This document shows positions 1 through 7,232 of a stretch of 38,499 nt of DNA, piece by piece (the first letter of the stretch is position 1; each line of letters opens with the position of its first letter). The position numbers and the translations under genes were made by a program. The notes under the pieces were generated by a model, which was given only the letters and a program-made list of their open reading frames with translations, was not told the origin of the DNA and searched no databases. Source of the stretch: Thermoguttaceae bacterium (GTDB lineage: Bacteria; Planctomycetota; Planctomycetia; Pirellulales; Thermoguttaceae); the NCBI GenBank assembly GCA_017447745.1, contig JAFSMW010000056.1, forward strand, positions 1 to 38,499, written 5' to 3'.

Positions 1-35
1 TCCCTTCCCCGCTCCTTAAAGGAGCGGGGAAGGGA
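1..35. repeat. Perfect 16-bp inverted repeat
   Basis: Bases 1-16 are exactly complementary to 20-35, with the loop TAA at 17-19. The stem is GC-rich and there is no T-run after it, so a simple intrinsic terminator is less likely than a repeat-type palindrome. It sits at the window edge, and an upstream gene could still use it as an end signal. Confidence 0.85.
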
Positions 36-74
36 TGGGAGGGGAAGCGTCTGGGAGAGCCGCGTTTGTTTAGT

Positions 75-94
75 CCCCCAGATAAATCTGGGGG
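75..94. repeat. 9-bp hairpin of CCCCCAGAT type
   Basis: CCCCCAGAT (75-83) pairs perfectly with ATCTGGGGG (86-94), with a 2-base loop. It is flanked by TAG and CTA, which extends the partial symmetry. It is one of several palindromes in this block. Confidence 0.8.
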
Positions 95-121
95 CTACGA
101 TAATTGAATAGTTTTTATTCC

Positions 122-141
122 CCCACGTCTAAAGACGTGGG
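122..141. repeat. 9-bp hairpin of CCCACGTCT type
   Basis: CCCACGTCT (122-130) pairs with AGACGTGGG (133-141) around a 2-base AA loop. It has the same size and design as the hairpin at 75-94 but a different stem sequence, as if the structure rather than the sequence were kept. Confidence 0.8.
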
Positions 142-195
142 AACAGAATCAGGCAAAATATATATGTCGATTTCTTTTTTCGTTGCTCTTTAATT

Positions 196-277
196 CCGTG
201 GGTTAAAACGCACGGCTAGAAATACTGAACCGCTAACGCAGTTCTAAACCCGGGAACTAACGTTCCCGGCTCGCCTA
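196..277 (+). repeat. Dispersed hairpin unit, copy 1
   Basis: The unit has three hairpins in a row. The first is CCGTGGGTT-AAAAC-type at 196-215. The second is GAACCGC / GCAGTTC at 227-244 with loop TAAC. The third is CCGGGAAC / GTTCCCGG at 250-269, also with loop TAAC. Copy 2 lies at 368-449. The first two modules recur at 23231-23280 and, inverted, at 38138-38187. Confidence 0.85.
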
Positions 278-289
278 ATCGCTTCAGTT

Positions 290-331
290 CCTTTTCCTTT
301 CGTCCCCCTAACGGAGGACGAGCGGAAAAGG
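290..331. repeat. Long imperfect hairpin between the two repeat units
   Basis: CCTTTTCC (290-297) pairs with GGAAAAGG (324-331). The inner part continues with seven pairs (299-305 with 316-322), then an unpaired position and two more pairs, closing on a TAAC loop at 309-312. The same loop occurs in neighbouring hairpins. Confidence 0.75.
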
Positions 332-367
332 TTATTTGGCAATATTCTTTTTTGTTTGTTCCTTGTT

Positions 368-449
368 CCGTGGGTTAAAACGCACGGCTAGAAACATTGA
401 ACCGCTGACGCGGTTCTAATTCCGGGGGCTTACGCACCCCGGCTCGCTA
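368..449 (+). repeat. Dispersed hairpin unit, copy 2
   Basis: This is a diverged direct copy of 196-277, 172 bases downstream. The first 20 bases are identical. The middle hairpin (399-416) is now perfect with loop TGAC. The third (422-442) has a different stem, CCGGGG / CCCCGG, with an inner GC-TTAC-GC cap. Stem changes that keep pairing suggest the fold is conserved. Confidence 0.85.
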
Positions 450-490
450 ACCCCTAACTCCTAACTCCCTTCCCCCCGCCCCCTCTGTTA

Positions 491-518
491 TTTTCAGAAA
501 TTTGCTTTACAATATAAT
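491..518 (+). promoter_or_regulatory. Possible promoter of the larA-like gene
   Basis: A good -10 (TATAAT, 513-518) lies 16 bases after a weak -35 (TTTTCA, 491-496). A C-rich tract runs just upstream (about 467-484). There is no Shine-Dalgarno sequence before the ATG at 583. Confidence 0.4.
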
Positions 519-582
519 ATATAAGCTGACAGACGGCGTCGGCGTTGATATTGAACATTAAAACCCTTTACCTGTAGATACC

Positions 583-1872
583 ATGTGGTTTAAACAAGAA
601 TCGTCGAATATTTCCCATGAACAGATTCTCGAACTGGCGCGTCAGTACGCCGCCGAGGCGAAGAAGCGCATTTGCGCCAATCCGAAGCGCGTTCTGCTGC
701 TCCCGCCGGATATTACCCGCGCTCATTCCGGTTCCGGCTGGATTGTCGAAGAACTGTATAAGATCTTTACCGCCGACGGCGCGGACGTTCATCTCATTCC
801 CACTCTCGGACAGCACGTTCCGCATACGCCTGAACAGAACAAGTGGATGTTCGGCTCCGTCCCGGAAGAGAAGATTCACGTTCACGATTGGCGCAGCGGC
901 TCGACCGTAATTGGAGAAGTCCCGTCGTCGTTCGTCAAAGAGGTTTCCGGCGGAAAAGTCGATTGGGCGATTCCCGTCAGCTTGGACAACTTCCTGCTCA
1001 ACGGGAATTGGGACCTGGTTCTCAACGTCGGACACGTCGTTCCGCACGAGGTTTTGGGGTTCGCCAACCACAACAAGAACTACTTTATCGGCTTGGGCGG
1101 AAAAGACATGATTTGCGCCTCGCACCTGATGGCGGCTTGCTGCGGAATTGAAAACAACCTCGGCACGCTGACCACGCCGCTGAGAAAATGCTTCAACAAG
1201 GCGGAAGAGGACTATCTCGGATTCCTGCCGGACGCCTATTTTGAAGTCGTCATGGCTTACGACGCCGAAGGCAAGCTGGTTCACACCGGCGTTTACGCTG
1301 GCGACGACGTCGAAACGTATCTGGAAGCGGCGCGGGCGTCACAAAAGCAAAACATTACCGTCGTTCCTCCGCTGAAAAAAATCGTCGCTGTCATGCAGGG
1401 CGACGAGTTCTATTCCACCTGGGTTGCCAACAAGGCGATTTATCGAACCAGAAAAGCACTGGCGCAAGACGGCGAACTGCTCATTATCGCGCCCGGCTTG
1501 GAACGCTTCGGCGAACAGCCGGAAATCGACGCGATTATTCGCAAGTACGGCTATTCCGGAACGGAAAACGTCATGCGGCTGTACAGGGAATGCCCGGACG
1601 ACGGCGATTTGAAGAACTTTGCCGTCGGAACCGCTCACCTGATTCACGGCTCTTCCGAAGGACGGTTCAAGATTACCTACGCCCCCGGCAAGATGAGCCA
1701 GAAAGACATCGAATCCGTCTGCTTTAACTACGCCGACATCAACGAAACGCTCAAGCGTTACAATCCCGCCGAGCTGAGAAACGGGTTCAACACCATGCCT
1801 GACGGCGAAGAAATCTACTTCATTTCCACGCCGTCCGCCGGTCTGTGGAGCACGGCTGACAGACTGAACTAA
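583..1872 (+). CDS. LarA-superfamily nickel-pincer 2-hydroxyacid racemase/epimerase
   Basis: This 429-residue protein matches the lactate racemase (LarA) superfamily, which interconverts stereoisomers of 2-hydroxy acids with the nickel-pincer nucleotide cofactor. Visible landmarks are PDITR at 42-46, GQHVPHT at 76-82 (His78 fits LarA His108), and the segment from Pro154 to Met176. There His155, Lys165 and His181 keep the exact LarA spacing of His174, Lys184 and His200, so the cofactor lysine and metal ligands look intact. The usual SGG around the lysine is replaced by ANHNKN, which suggests a subfamily with a substrate other than lactate, perhaps a sugar acid. HGSSEGRF near the C-terminus is also family-like. 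No larB, larC or larE is in the window, so the cofactor must be made elsewhere. The gene is GC-rich with C-ending codons, is monocistronic, and ends before a strong terminator. The substrate is unknown. Confidence 0.85.
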   Translation: MWFKQESSNISHEQILELARQYAAEAKKRICANPKRVLLLPPDITRAHSGSGWIVEELYKIFTADGADVHLIPTLGQHVPHTPEQNKWMFGSVPEEKIHVHDWRSGSTVIGEVPSSFVKEVSGGKVDWAIPVSLDNFLLNGNWDLVLNVGHVVPHEVLGFANHNKNYFIGLGGKDMICASHLMAACCGIENNLGTLTTPLRKCFNKAEEDYLGFLPDAYFEVVMAYDAEGKLVHTGVYAGDDVETYLEAARASQKQNITVVPPLKKIVAVMQGDEFYSTWVANKAIYRTRKALAQDGELLIIAPGLERFGEQPEIDAIIRKYGYSGTENVMRLYRECPDDGDLKNFAVGTAHLIHGSSEGRFKITYAPGKMSQKDIESVCFNYADINETLKRYNPAELRNGFNTMPDGEEIYFISTPSAGLWSTADRLN

Positions 1873-1900
1873 ACGCAGATTCGCCGTTTAGGAACAAACA

Positions 1901-1942
1901 ACGAGTTGCAGGAGTACGCTCTTGCAACTCGTTTGATTTTAG
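1901..1942 (+). terminator. Intrinsic terminator with UACG tetraloop
   Basis: A 14-bp stem (1901-1914 with 1919-1932, one G-U pair) closes on TACG at 1915-1918, which is a UNCG-type stable tetraloop in RNA. It is followed by TTGATTTT. It ends transcription of the larA-like gene 30-60 bases after its stop. Confidence 0.8.
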
Positions 1943-1991
1943 AATACTGCCAATGCGCGGCGATTATTGGCTGATATTCATCAAATAAGGT

Positions 1992-2450
1992 TTAGCCGTC
2001 TTGCTTTGGTTGTTTTGGAAAGGTTTTAGTAGTATGCTTATGAGTACTCAACAGAATCTTGACCGCTTCGGCAGCCGCCGCTTCTGATTCTGGAGTCCAT
2101 TCGCCATTGTCTCGCAAATAGGTAAAATCCTGGTAACGGGAAGAAATTTTTCTCGTAATTGGCGTGTTATCAAAAGCTGTTTCAATTGGAATAGTTTCTT
2201 TGAAATCGAATACTCTCAAAATTGGATATTCATGACGTTCTTTTCCTTCCTCATTGATTTCAATCTTTGAAGGTCCAACTTCAACAACAGCAACGATACC
2301 TTGACCCTCCTGTGATTGGTGAAGAATTAAACAATTGCAATCAACAAATTCGCGACTTCTATACTCTTCTTTTTTCTCTCCGCTTTTAATATCTTTGACA
2401 AATTGCGGTTGAATTCGAATCAAAACAGGTCTTTTTGCTTTGAATGCCAT
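1992..2450 (-). CDS. ASCH/PUA-like domain protein
   Basis: This is a 152-residue soluble protein. Residues 8-30 (VLIRIQPQFVKDIKSGEKK followed by EEYRSREF) resemble the start of ASCH domains, in which a short strand, a helix with I-x-SGEK and an E-x-R motif line a putative RNA-binding groove. Residues 40-55 (LILH to AVVEV) fit the next strands of the same beta-barrel. The start is well supported: GGAGG lies 8 bases before the ATG. The C-terminal 20 residues are Lys/Thr/Gln-rich and probably disordered. The gene is AT-richer than its neighbour at 583. ASCH proteins act in RNA-related or nucleotide-related roles, and no specific role can be given here. The domain is assigned from motif memory, not a search. 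Confidence 0.6.
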   Translation of the reverse strand: MAFKAKRPVLIRIQPQFVKDIKSGEKKEEYRSREFVDCNCLILHQSQEGQGIVAVVEVGPSKIEINEEGKERHEYPILRVFDFKETIPIETAFDNTPITRKISSRYQDFTYLRDNGEWTPESEAAAAEAVKILLSTHKHTTKTFPKQPKQDG

Positions 2451-2660
2451 GAAAAACGCCTCCGTAAAAAGATTTACGATTCGGGAAATTCATATTCCAA
2501 TTATTAAACTCTCTCCAATAACATCATCGTTATTATAACGGTATTTATTATTAGTTGCAAGGGGGAACGATAATCATTGTTGTATGATTTTTAGTTCGTC
2601 TGACAAAAGCATATCAGATCACGACTGCTGCCAGAAACCACGACAAGACGGTTAGTCCGT

Positions 2661-3518
2661 TCATTTGAAACAGGATTTCACAAGTTTCACAAACTGCTTG
2701 AGCGCCTTCTGGAATGAACCTGTTTTTATATAATACCACGTTGATTTCAGATATAAACGAGGCTTGAAGAATGCGTGATGCGAGCTTGCTTTGAATGGAG
2801 GATACGGCAGTTTTATCCCACGTCGAATAGAAGCGTCATCAATAGCTTTACAAGCCGCTTCCCATTGTTCTCTTTTTTTCCTGGAAGAGATGCTGTCGCG
2901 GCACCTCCGGTATTTAATCAATGGTTCGCGGAGGTTTTCCAGTTTTCCAATTTCACCAATCCGAAGCCACAAATCAAAATCTTGCGCGTAAGGAAGTTCT
3001 TCGTTATAGCCATTTACTTTTCTTAAAACGTCCGCGCGAATAATCACTGATGGATGTTTCATAGAACATTTTCCTGACAAATGGCGTTTTTCAATGTTTT
3101 CGTGAGTGCATACAACTCTGTCAATTCTGATCACATCCCCATCTTCATCTATAATTAAAGCGCCAGACCCGCAAACTGCGATTTCAGGGTGCGCTTCCAA
3201 ATATTGAAATTGTTTGGCAAGTCTATCAGGCATGGAGATATCATCGGCGTCCATTCTGGCGATATATTTACCTTGCGCCAAATTGATAGCGTTATTGAGC
3301 GATTTTGTAACGCCTTGATTCGGTTGGTCAATAATGCGAATTCTGGAGTCTTTTGCCTGGTAGTTTTGAATAATCTCAAGACTGCTGTCAGTTGAACCGT
3401 CATTGACGATGATAAATTCAAAATTTTTAAATGTCTGTGCAAGAATAGATTCTATCGCGATGGATAAATACCGCTCAGAATTATAAACAGGCATAATCAC
3501 GGAAATGCTAACAGTCAT
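2661..3518 (-). CDS. Family 2 glycosyltransferase
   Basis: This is a GT-A fold inverting glycosyltransferase of family 2, which transfers a sugar from a nucleotide sugar to a growing surface glycan. It starts directly with MTVSISVIMPVYNSE, then has VNDGSTD about 35 residues later, and MDADD as the DXD-type metal/nucleotide motif about 50 residues after that. MKHPSVIIRADVL and YAQDFDLWLRIGE match the acceptor-side ED-like region. I chose the ATG at 3518 because the fold begins there; a GTG at 3563 would add 15 residues. Neither start has a clear Shine-Dalgarno. The protein has no membrane helix. No other glycan genes are nearby, so the donor and acceptor are unknown. The gene is AT-rich like the ASCH gene, which could mean both were acquired. 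Confidence 0.85.
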   Translation of the reverse strand: MTVSISVIMPVYNSERYLSIAIESILAQTFKNFEFIIVNDGSTDSSLEIIQNYQAKDSRIRIIDQPNQGVTKSLNNAINLAQGKYIARMDADDISMPDRLAKQFQYLEAHPEIAVCGSGALIIDEDGDVIRIDRVVCTHENIEKRHLSGKCSMKHPSVIIRADVLRKVNGYNEELPYAQDFDLWLRIGEIGKLENLREPLIKYRRCRDSISSRKKREQWEAACKAIDDASIRRGIKLPYPPFKASSHHAFFKPRLYLKSTWYYIKTGSFQKALKQFVKLVKSCFK

Positions 3519-3667
3519 TTTAGGTTTATTGGGAGACCGAACGTCGTAAGAGCGATCAAACACGGTATAAATGATACAAAAAATCTCGCGTGAAGGACAG
3601 TGAATAAACAGGAGTTACAACAAGTCGGAAACTATACTAAATGATTCCAGCCCTGATTACAAACGTA

Positions 3668-4798
3668 CTAACGTTTTCCTTTTTCTTTTGACAGCAGCGT
3701 TATAACGCGTTGATGAACGGCGTTTTCTATCTGTCGAGCGCAGGTTTGATAGAATTCCATCGTGCCGCCGTAGGGGTCTAAAATATCGACGTTTTCCGGA
3801 TTGAGCAACCGAATTCTCGATTCCGCCTGAGGAAATGCGATGACAAGCGCTTTCCTGTGAGATTCGCAAAGTGTGAAAATATAATCGGCATAACGAATAA
3901 GCGTTTCCGAAACCGTTTGAGCGGCGTGTCCGGACAAGTCCAGCCCTTTACGTTTCATAACCGCTTGGGCGTAGTCGGAAGCCGGCATTCCTGAAATGGC
4001 AGACAAACCGCATGACAGCGCAAACCAGCCTTTGTCTTCCAACCTGTCAGGAGAGCATTTGAGCTGGTCAGCCATCTCTTTTCGGAATAGCGTTTCTGCA
4101 ATCGGAGAGCGGCACGTGTTGCCCGAACAGACGAACAATACAATCGTAGACGAAATACGTCGAATCTGGGCTGGCGACAGCGCGCCAGCGCGAAGAATTG
4201 CCGGCGTATTGCCGTCAAACTTGACAACGGTAGACGACTGCTTCCATCGGGTTATTCCGTCGTCCACAATAATATCGAGGTCGTTTTTGAGGTCGTCGAT
4301 AACCTGTTTTCCGTCCAGCGGGTCTTGAACGCCGTGATGGTTCGCGCTGGTAAGCAAAAGCGGAGAGCCAATACGGCGTAATATTTTCAGCGTCAGCGGA
4401 TGATCCGGAATTCGAATTCCAACGCACCCTTTGGGCGCGCACGCCTGAGTTACGATTGGCGGGAAGGCGTCTAACGCTCCTTCGCGAAGCGGCAGAACAA
4501 ACGTAATCGGACCGGGACAGACGCGGCGAAACAGCTTTTCTACCTTGGATTTCCAAGGCGCAGCCAGTTTTCGGGCAGATTCAATATCTGGAACAACCAG
4601 AGAAAACGGGCTTTCCGGCGTTCGCTCTTTGAGGCGGCTAAGCCGTTCGATAGCAAAGGTTGACGTTGGCGCGGCGGCAATTCCGTACACCGTCTCGGTT
4701 GGAAGAGCGACAAGCGCCCCCGACTGAATAGCTCTCGTCAGTCGTTGCACTTGATGTTCCAGCTGCGACGGATCAAATTGGATTATTTCCGCTGTCAT
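3668..4798 (-). CDS. Fusion of Sua5/YrdC threonylcarbamoyl-AMP synthase and low-molecular-weight phosphatase
   Basis: The protein has 376 residues and two enzymes in one chain. Residues 15-210 are a YrdC/Sua5 domain with ALPTETVYGIAA (31-42), KERTPESPF (57-65), PGPITF (95-100) and LLTSANHHG (148-156). This activity makes threonylcarbamoyl-AMP for the tRNA modification t6A. Residues 218-370 are a low-molecular-weight phosphatase with P-loop CSGNTCRS (Cys224 to Ser231) and the general-acid loop DPYGG (Asp341). Position 228 is Thr, as in the protein-arginine phosphatase YwlE (CTGNTCRS), rather than the Ile typical of tyrosine phosphatases (CLGNICRS). In Firmicutes the two genes (ywlC, ywlE) are close neighbours; here they are joined. 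Both active sites look complete. No Shine-Dalgarno is visible before the ATG at 4798. Confidence 0.88.
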   Translation of the reverse strand: MTAEIIQFDPSQLEHQVQRLTRAIQSGALVALPTETVYGIAAAPTSTFAIERLSRLKERTPESPFSLVVPDIESARKLAAPWKSKVEKLFRRVCPGPITFVLPLREGALDAFPPIVTQACAPKGCVGIRIPDHPLTLKILRRIGSPLLLTSANHHGVQDPLDGKQVIDDLKNDLDIIVDDGITRWKQSSTVVKFDGNTPAILRAGALSPAQIRRISSTIVLFVCSGNTCRSPIAETLFRKEMADQLKCSPDRLEDKGWFALSCGLSAISGMPASDYAQAVMKRKGLDLSGHAAQTVSETLIRYADYIFTLCESHRKALVIAFPQAESRIRLLNPENVDILDPYGGTMEFYQTCARQIENAVHQRVITLLSKEKGKR

Positions 4799-5099
4799 TA
4801 TAAAGGGGTTTAAGGAAAATATTTATACCAGATATAGGGTTAAACGAATGTTTCTCTATATATTTTATTGTAGCTACTGAATGATTTGAAGTCAAGAGCA
4901 AAATCAGGGAGTAGGGAATGGGGTAGATAGTTATTATATCGGCGTGAAATGAAATTTAACGTTTAGAATAGCTAATCTCTCTGATTTTCGAAAAAAAATA
5001 AAAAATTTTGCGTCCCCTCCCTTGCAAAGATTGAAATATATGATAGAATCCTATACGTAAGTTTGAGGAACGACTGCAAATAAGCAGTTCCCCTTACAA
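4799..5099. other. Intergenic region between the Sua5 fusion and tRNA-Asp
   Basis: This is an AT-rich divergent spacer with no open frame of note. The right end holds the tRNA promoter (5022-5049), which is preceded by a C-rich stretch (5013-5021). I see no clear promoter for the leftward gene, although AT-rich segments at 4800-4870 could hold one. Confidence 0.6.
5022..5049 (+). promoter_or_regulatory. Probable tRNA-Asp promoter
   Basis: TTGCAA (5022-5027) and TAGAAT (5044-5049) are spaced by 16 bases, about 50 bases before the mature tRNA end. A C-rich tract abuts the -35. Confidence 0.5.
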
Positions 5100-5173
<74 letters not shown>

Positions 5174-5185
5174 ATTTACAAAAAT

Positions 5186-5214
5186 AGCAGACGCATTTGC
5201 GTCTGCTTTTTTTT
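5186..5214 (+). terminator. Bidirectional intrinsic terminator
   Basis: A perfect 10-bp stem (AGCAGACGCA at 5186-5195 with 5198-5207) is followed by a run of T to 5214. A-rich bases on the left side give a weaker T-run on the other strand, so it probably also ends the leftward gene at 5289-7091. Confidence 0.9.
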
Positions 5215-5288
5215 ATTGTCGCTTGAGTCTTTGCAAAGCGGTCTGGATTGGAATAATCTCTTCCGTTTTTTACGTTGCTTGTTTTCTA

Positions 5289-7091
5289 TCAAAAACGTCC
5301 CAAAAGGAAAGCTGTAGTTCTCTTCTCGATAGCGTATGAAATTCCTTTGTTAGAAAACGGTCCGGGCGAACGAAACTTTGCGACATAACAATTCGGAGGA
5401 ATGTTGCCAGGATTTTTATTTAATGAAGATGCGGTTACATTCCAGTTAGGCTCTGAAATCAAAGATTGGAATTCTGAGACAGTTTTATAATTTGTTTCTT
5501 CAAGGGAGTTGGAAAACGTTAAAGTCGCTTTTTCCCCTGCGCCAATATTTTCCGCTTTCCAGAGCGTTCCATCAGCGTCCCGAACATACAACAGTTCAAT
5601 GTCTTTTCCCAATCCGTTAACAACGTATGGATAGGCTGCTTTGAAATCAAAATCCAGATTTAAACGCGACGTTCCTGTTTTTCGTATTTTATAATAGGCG
5701 GGATTTCGAACTGGCGCAAAAGTGGAATGAATAACCTGTTTTCCGCTTGTCCAGTCGATATTTAACCTGTCAGATTTTATACGCTCGATAATATTCAACT
5801 CGTCTTCAGCGTCAAATGTAACATTTGACGGAGACGTTCGCGCATAAACGCCCATTTGAGTCATTGAAGCGTAGGTTCCGTCTCGCTGATCCAAATAGTC
5901 TATAACGCAAAGACGCGTTTCTGTTTTAAATCCCTCTGACAAGGTTACATACAAAAGAATTGCGCCTGCAAACAAAAAAGAAAGAACAGGAACCGTTACC
6001 AGCAGCCAAATTCGTTTGTTATGCTTGGTCAAAAGGAATAAATTAACGGGCCCTGCAAGCAGAACAAATAAAAATATAACAAAGAGAATTCCAGCGCGGG
6101 GGATGCCAATATCGTCAACGACTGGGAATTTCTTTTGCCATTCTGATAATATGCCACGATTAAACCATGATACATCGCTGAACGACCGATAGCCGGAATA
6201 TTCATAGATATCAAGTAAAATGTTTTTATCAGAATTGGAATTTTCCGTACCGTCCTGCTTAAGAAACTCTTCTGGAGTAAAATCGAAGAGAAAAACGCGA
6301 CCAAAAGCAAGTGAATATTCTGAAAAATGGGATTTATCAGTATCCGCTGTCTTTCGATTCATATTTGTATCATTTTTTAGCTGAGTAATCCACTCAATCT
6401 TGTCAAGAGCCTCTTTTTGCTTTTCGCAGTCAAACAGCCATAGAATGCCGCCGCCAGAGACAAACTGTCGCAAAGCCGTCTGAACGCCAGCTGGCGCTGC
6501 AGACAATTCCAAAGGAGTCAGCAAAATAAAATCCAGACAGCTATAGTCAAGGCGATCTTGAGGCCAATTCTTGCAATCGCATTCAGCAAAAATACAATCC
6601 GCTTCTGCTAAACCCCTTCTTAAAGAACGACATGCCATAAAAGCATTGTTATCCAAAGTCGTTGTGTCATTATGTGAATATGACGTGTAATAATAATGTT
6701 CAAATGGAGCGCCGTTGTAACGCATGGGGCAATATAAATGCTCCACCTCTCTATTATCAACCAATATATTAACAGCGTTGCCAAAATAGGGATTGGTAAC
6801 CGGCAGGGGTAACGATGCATTTATCGTTTCGCTTGCCGGCAAGTCAAAGCTTTTAGAAGCGACTTTATCGCAAGAAAGAGTTACCTTGTGAGATTTGGAG
6901 TCAAAATTCTGAATTTTACATCGAAATACATAATACCCATGATTGATTTTAGACTCCGTCATGAACGTTTGAACGTCAACGCGAATCAATTTATTCATTT
7001 CATTGATTGTTTGAGCAAGCAACGCATCAGAATGCGTTAGACAGAATATAAGAAGTAAAAGAATTGAAGCTACTCGTTTATTTATACTCAT
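5289..7091 (-). CDS. Exported membrane protein with GATase-like domain, function unknown
   Basis: This 600-residue protein starts with a signal peptide (about residues 1-26, ending at ALLAQ). An extracytoplasmic beta-rich region follows. Around residues 180-222 the pattern CLDFILLTPLEL then LRQFVSGGGILWLFD resembles the glutamine amidotransferase-like fold found in large membrane proteins next to Bat/MoxR loci. Two membrane helices lie near 333-355 (containing LLAGPVNLFLL) and 362-385, then a 210-residue C-terminal domain on the outer side. The GPVN-x-FLL signature after the first helix is a pattern I associate with this class. No catalytic cysteine is evident, so the fold is likely structural or binding. 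The gene stands alone between the tRNA terminator and the DUF1598-like gene. No Shine-Dalgarno precedes the start, and I do not know its function. Confidence 0.65.
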   Translation of the reverse strand: MSINKRVASILLLLIFCLTHSDALLAQTINEMNKLIRVDVQTFMTESKINHGYYVFRCKIQNFDSKSHKVTLSCDKVASKSFDLPASETINASLPLPVTNPYFGNAVNILVDNREVEHLYCPMRYNGAPFEHYYYTSYSHNDTTTLDNNAFMACRSLRRGLAEADCIFAECDCKNWPQDRLDYSCLDFILLTPLELSAAPAGVQTALRQFVSGGGILWLFDCEKQKEALDKIEWITQLKNDTNMNRKTADTDKSHFSEYSLAFGRVFLFDFTPEEFLKQDGTENSNSDKNILLDIYEYSGYRSFSDVSWFNRGILSEWQKKFPVVDDIGIPRAGILFVIFLFVLLAGPVNLFLLTKHNKRIWLLVTVPVLSFLFAGAILLYVTLSEGFKTETRLCVIDYLDQRDGTYASMTQMGVYARTSPSNVTFDAEDELNIIERIKSDRLNIDWTSGKQVIHSTFAPVRNPAYYKIRKTGTSRLNLDFDFKAAYPYVVNGLGKDIELLYVRDADGTLWKAENIGAGEKATLTFSNSLEETNYKTVSEFQSLISEPNWNVTASSLNKNPGNIPPNCYVAKFRSPGPFSNKGISYAIEKRTTAFLLGRF

Positions 7092-7136
7092 GATTTTAAC
7101 AGAATGGGTACAGTTTTCAGATGAATAAATACGGAA

Positions 7137-7197
7137 AATGGATAATTACGGATTATGCGCTGTTATAAAACTCTCGCTTTTACCGTAATTATCCATT
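7137..7197. repeat. 15-bp perfect inverted repeat in intergenic spacer
   Basis: AATGGATAATTACGG (7137-7151) pairs perfectly with 7183-7197 around a 31-base loop. It fills most of the spacer between two leftward genes (5289-7091 and 7233-8564). It belongs to the AT-rich class of palindromes in this window and may end or process the upstream transcript. Confidence 0.8.
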
Positions 7198-7232
7198 ATC
7201 AATTGTTTTAACGAATTGTTATGGAATAAACC

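Larger units (their letters stand above)
1..582. other. Gene-free block of intergenic hairpins upstream of the larA-like gene
   Basis: No convincing coding region is visible here on either strand. The stretch is built from at least eight hairpins (listed separately), including two copies of an about 82-base unit at 196-277 and 368-449. A C-rich tract at about 467-484 and an AT-rich promoter-like segment at 490-522 lead into the gene at 583. The window edge cuts the block, so its left boundary is unknown. Confidence 0.7.

Noticed and set aside
196-449. CRISPR-like spacing of two repeat units
   Set aside because: There are only two diverged copies with hairpins inside them and no cas genes in the window.
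568-1284. Long minus-strand frame opposite the larA-like gene
   Set aside because: It comes from the GC-rich codon pattern of the real gene and resembles no family.
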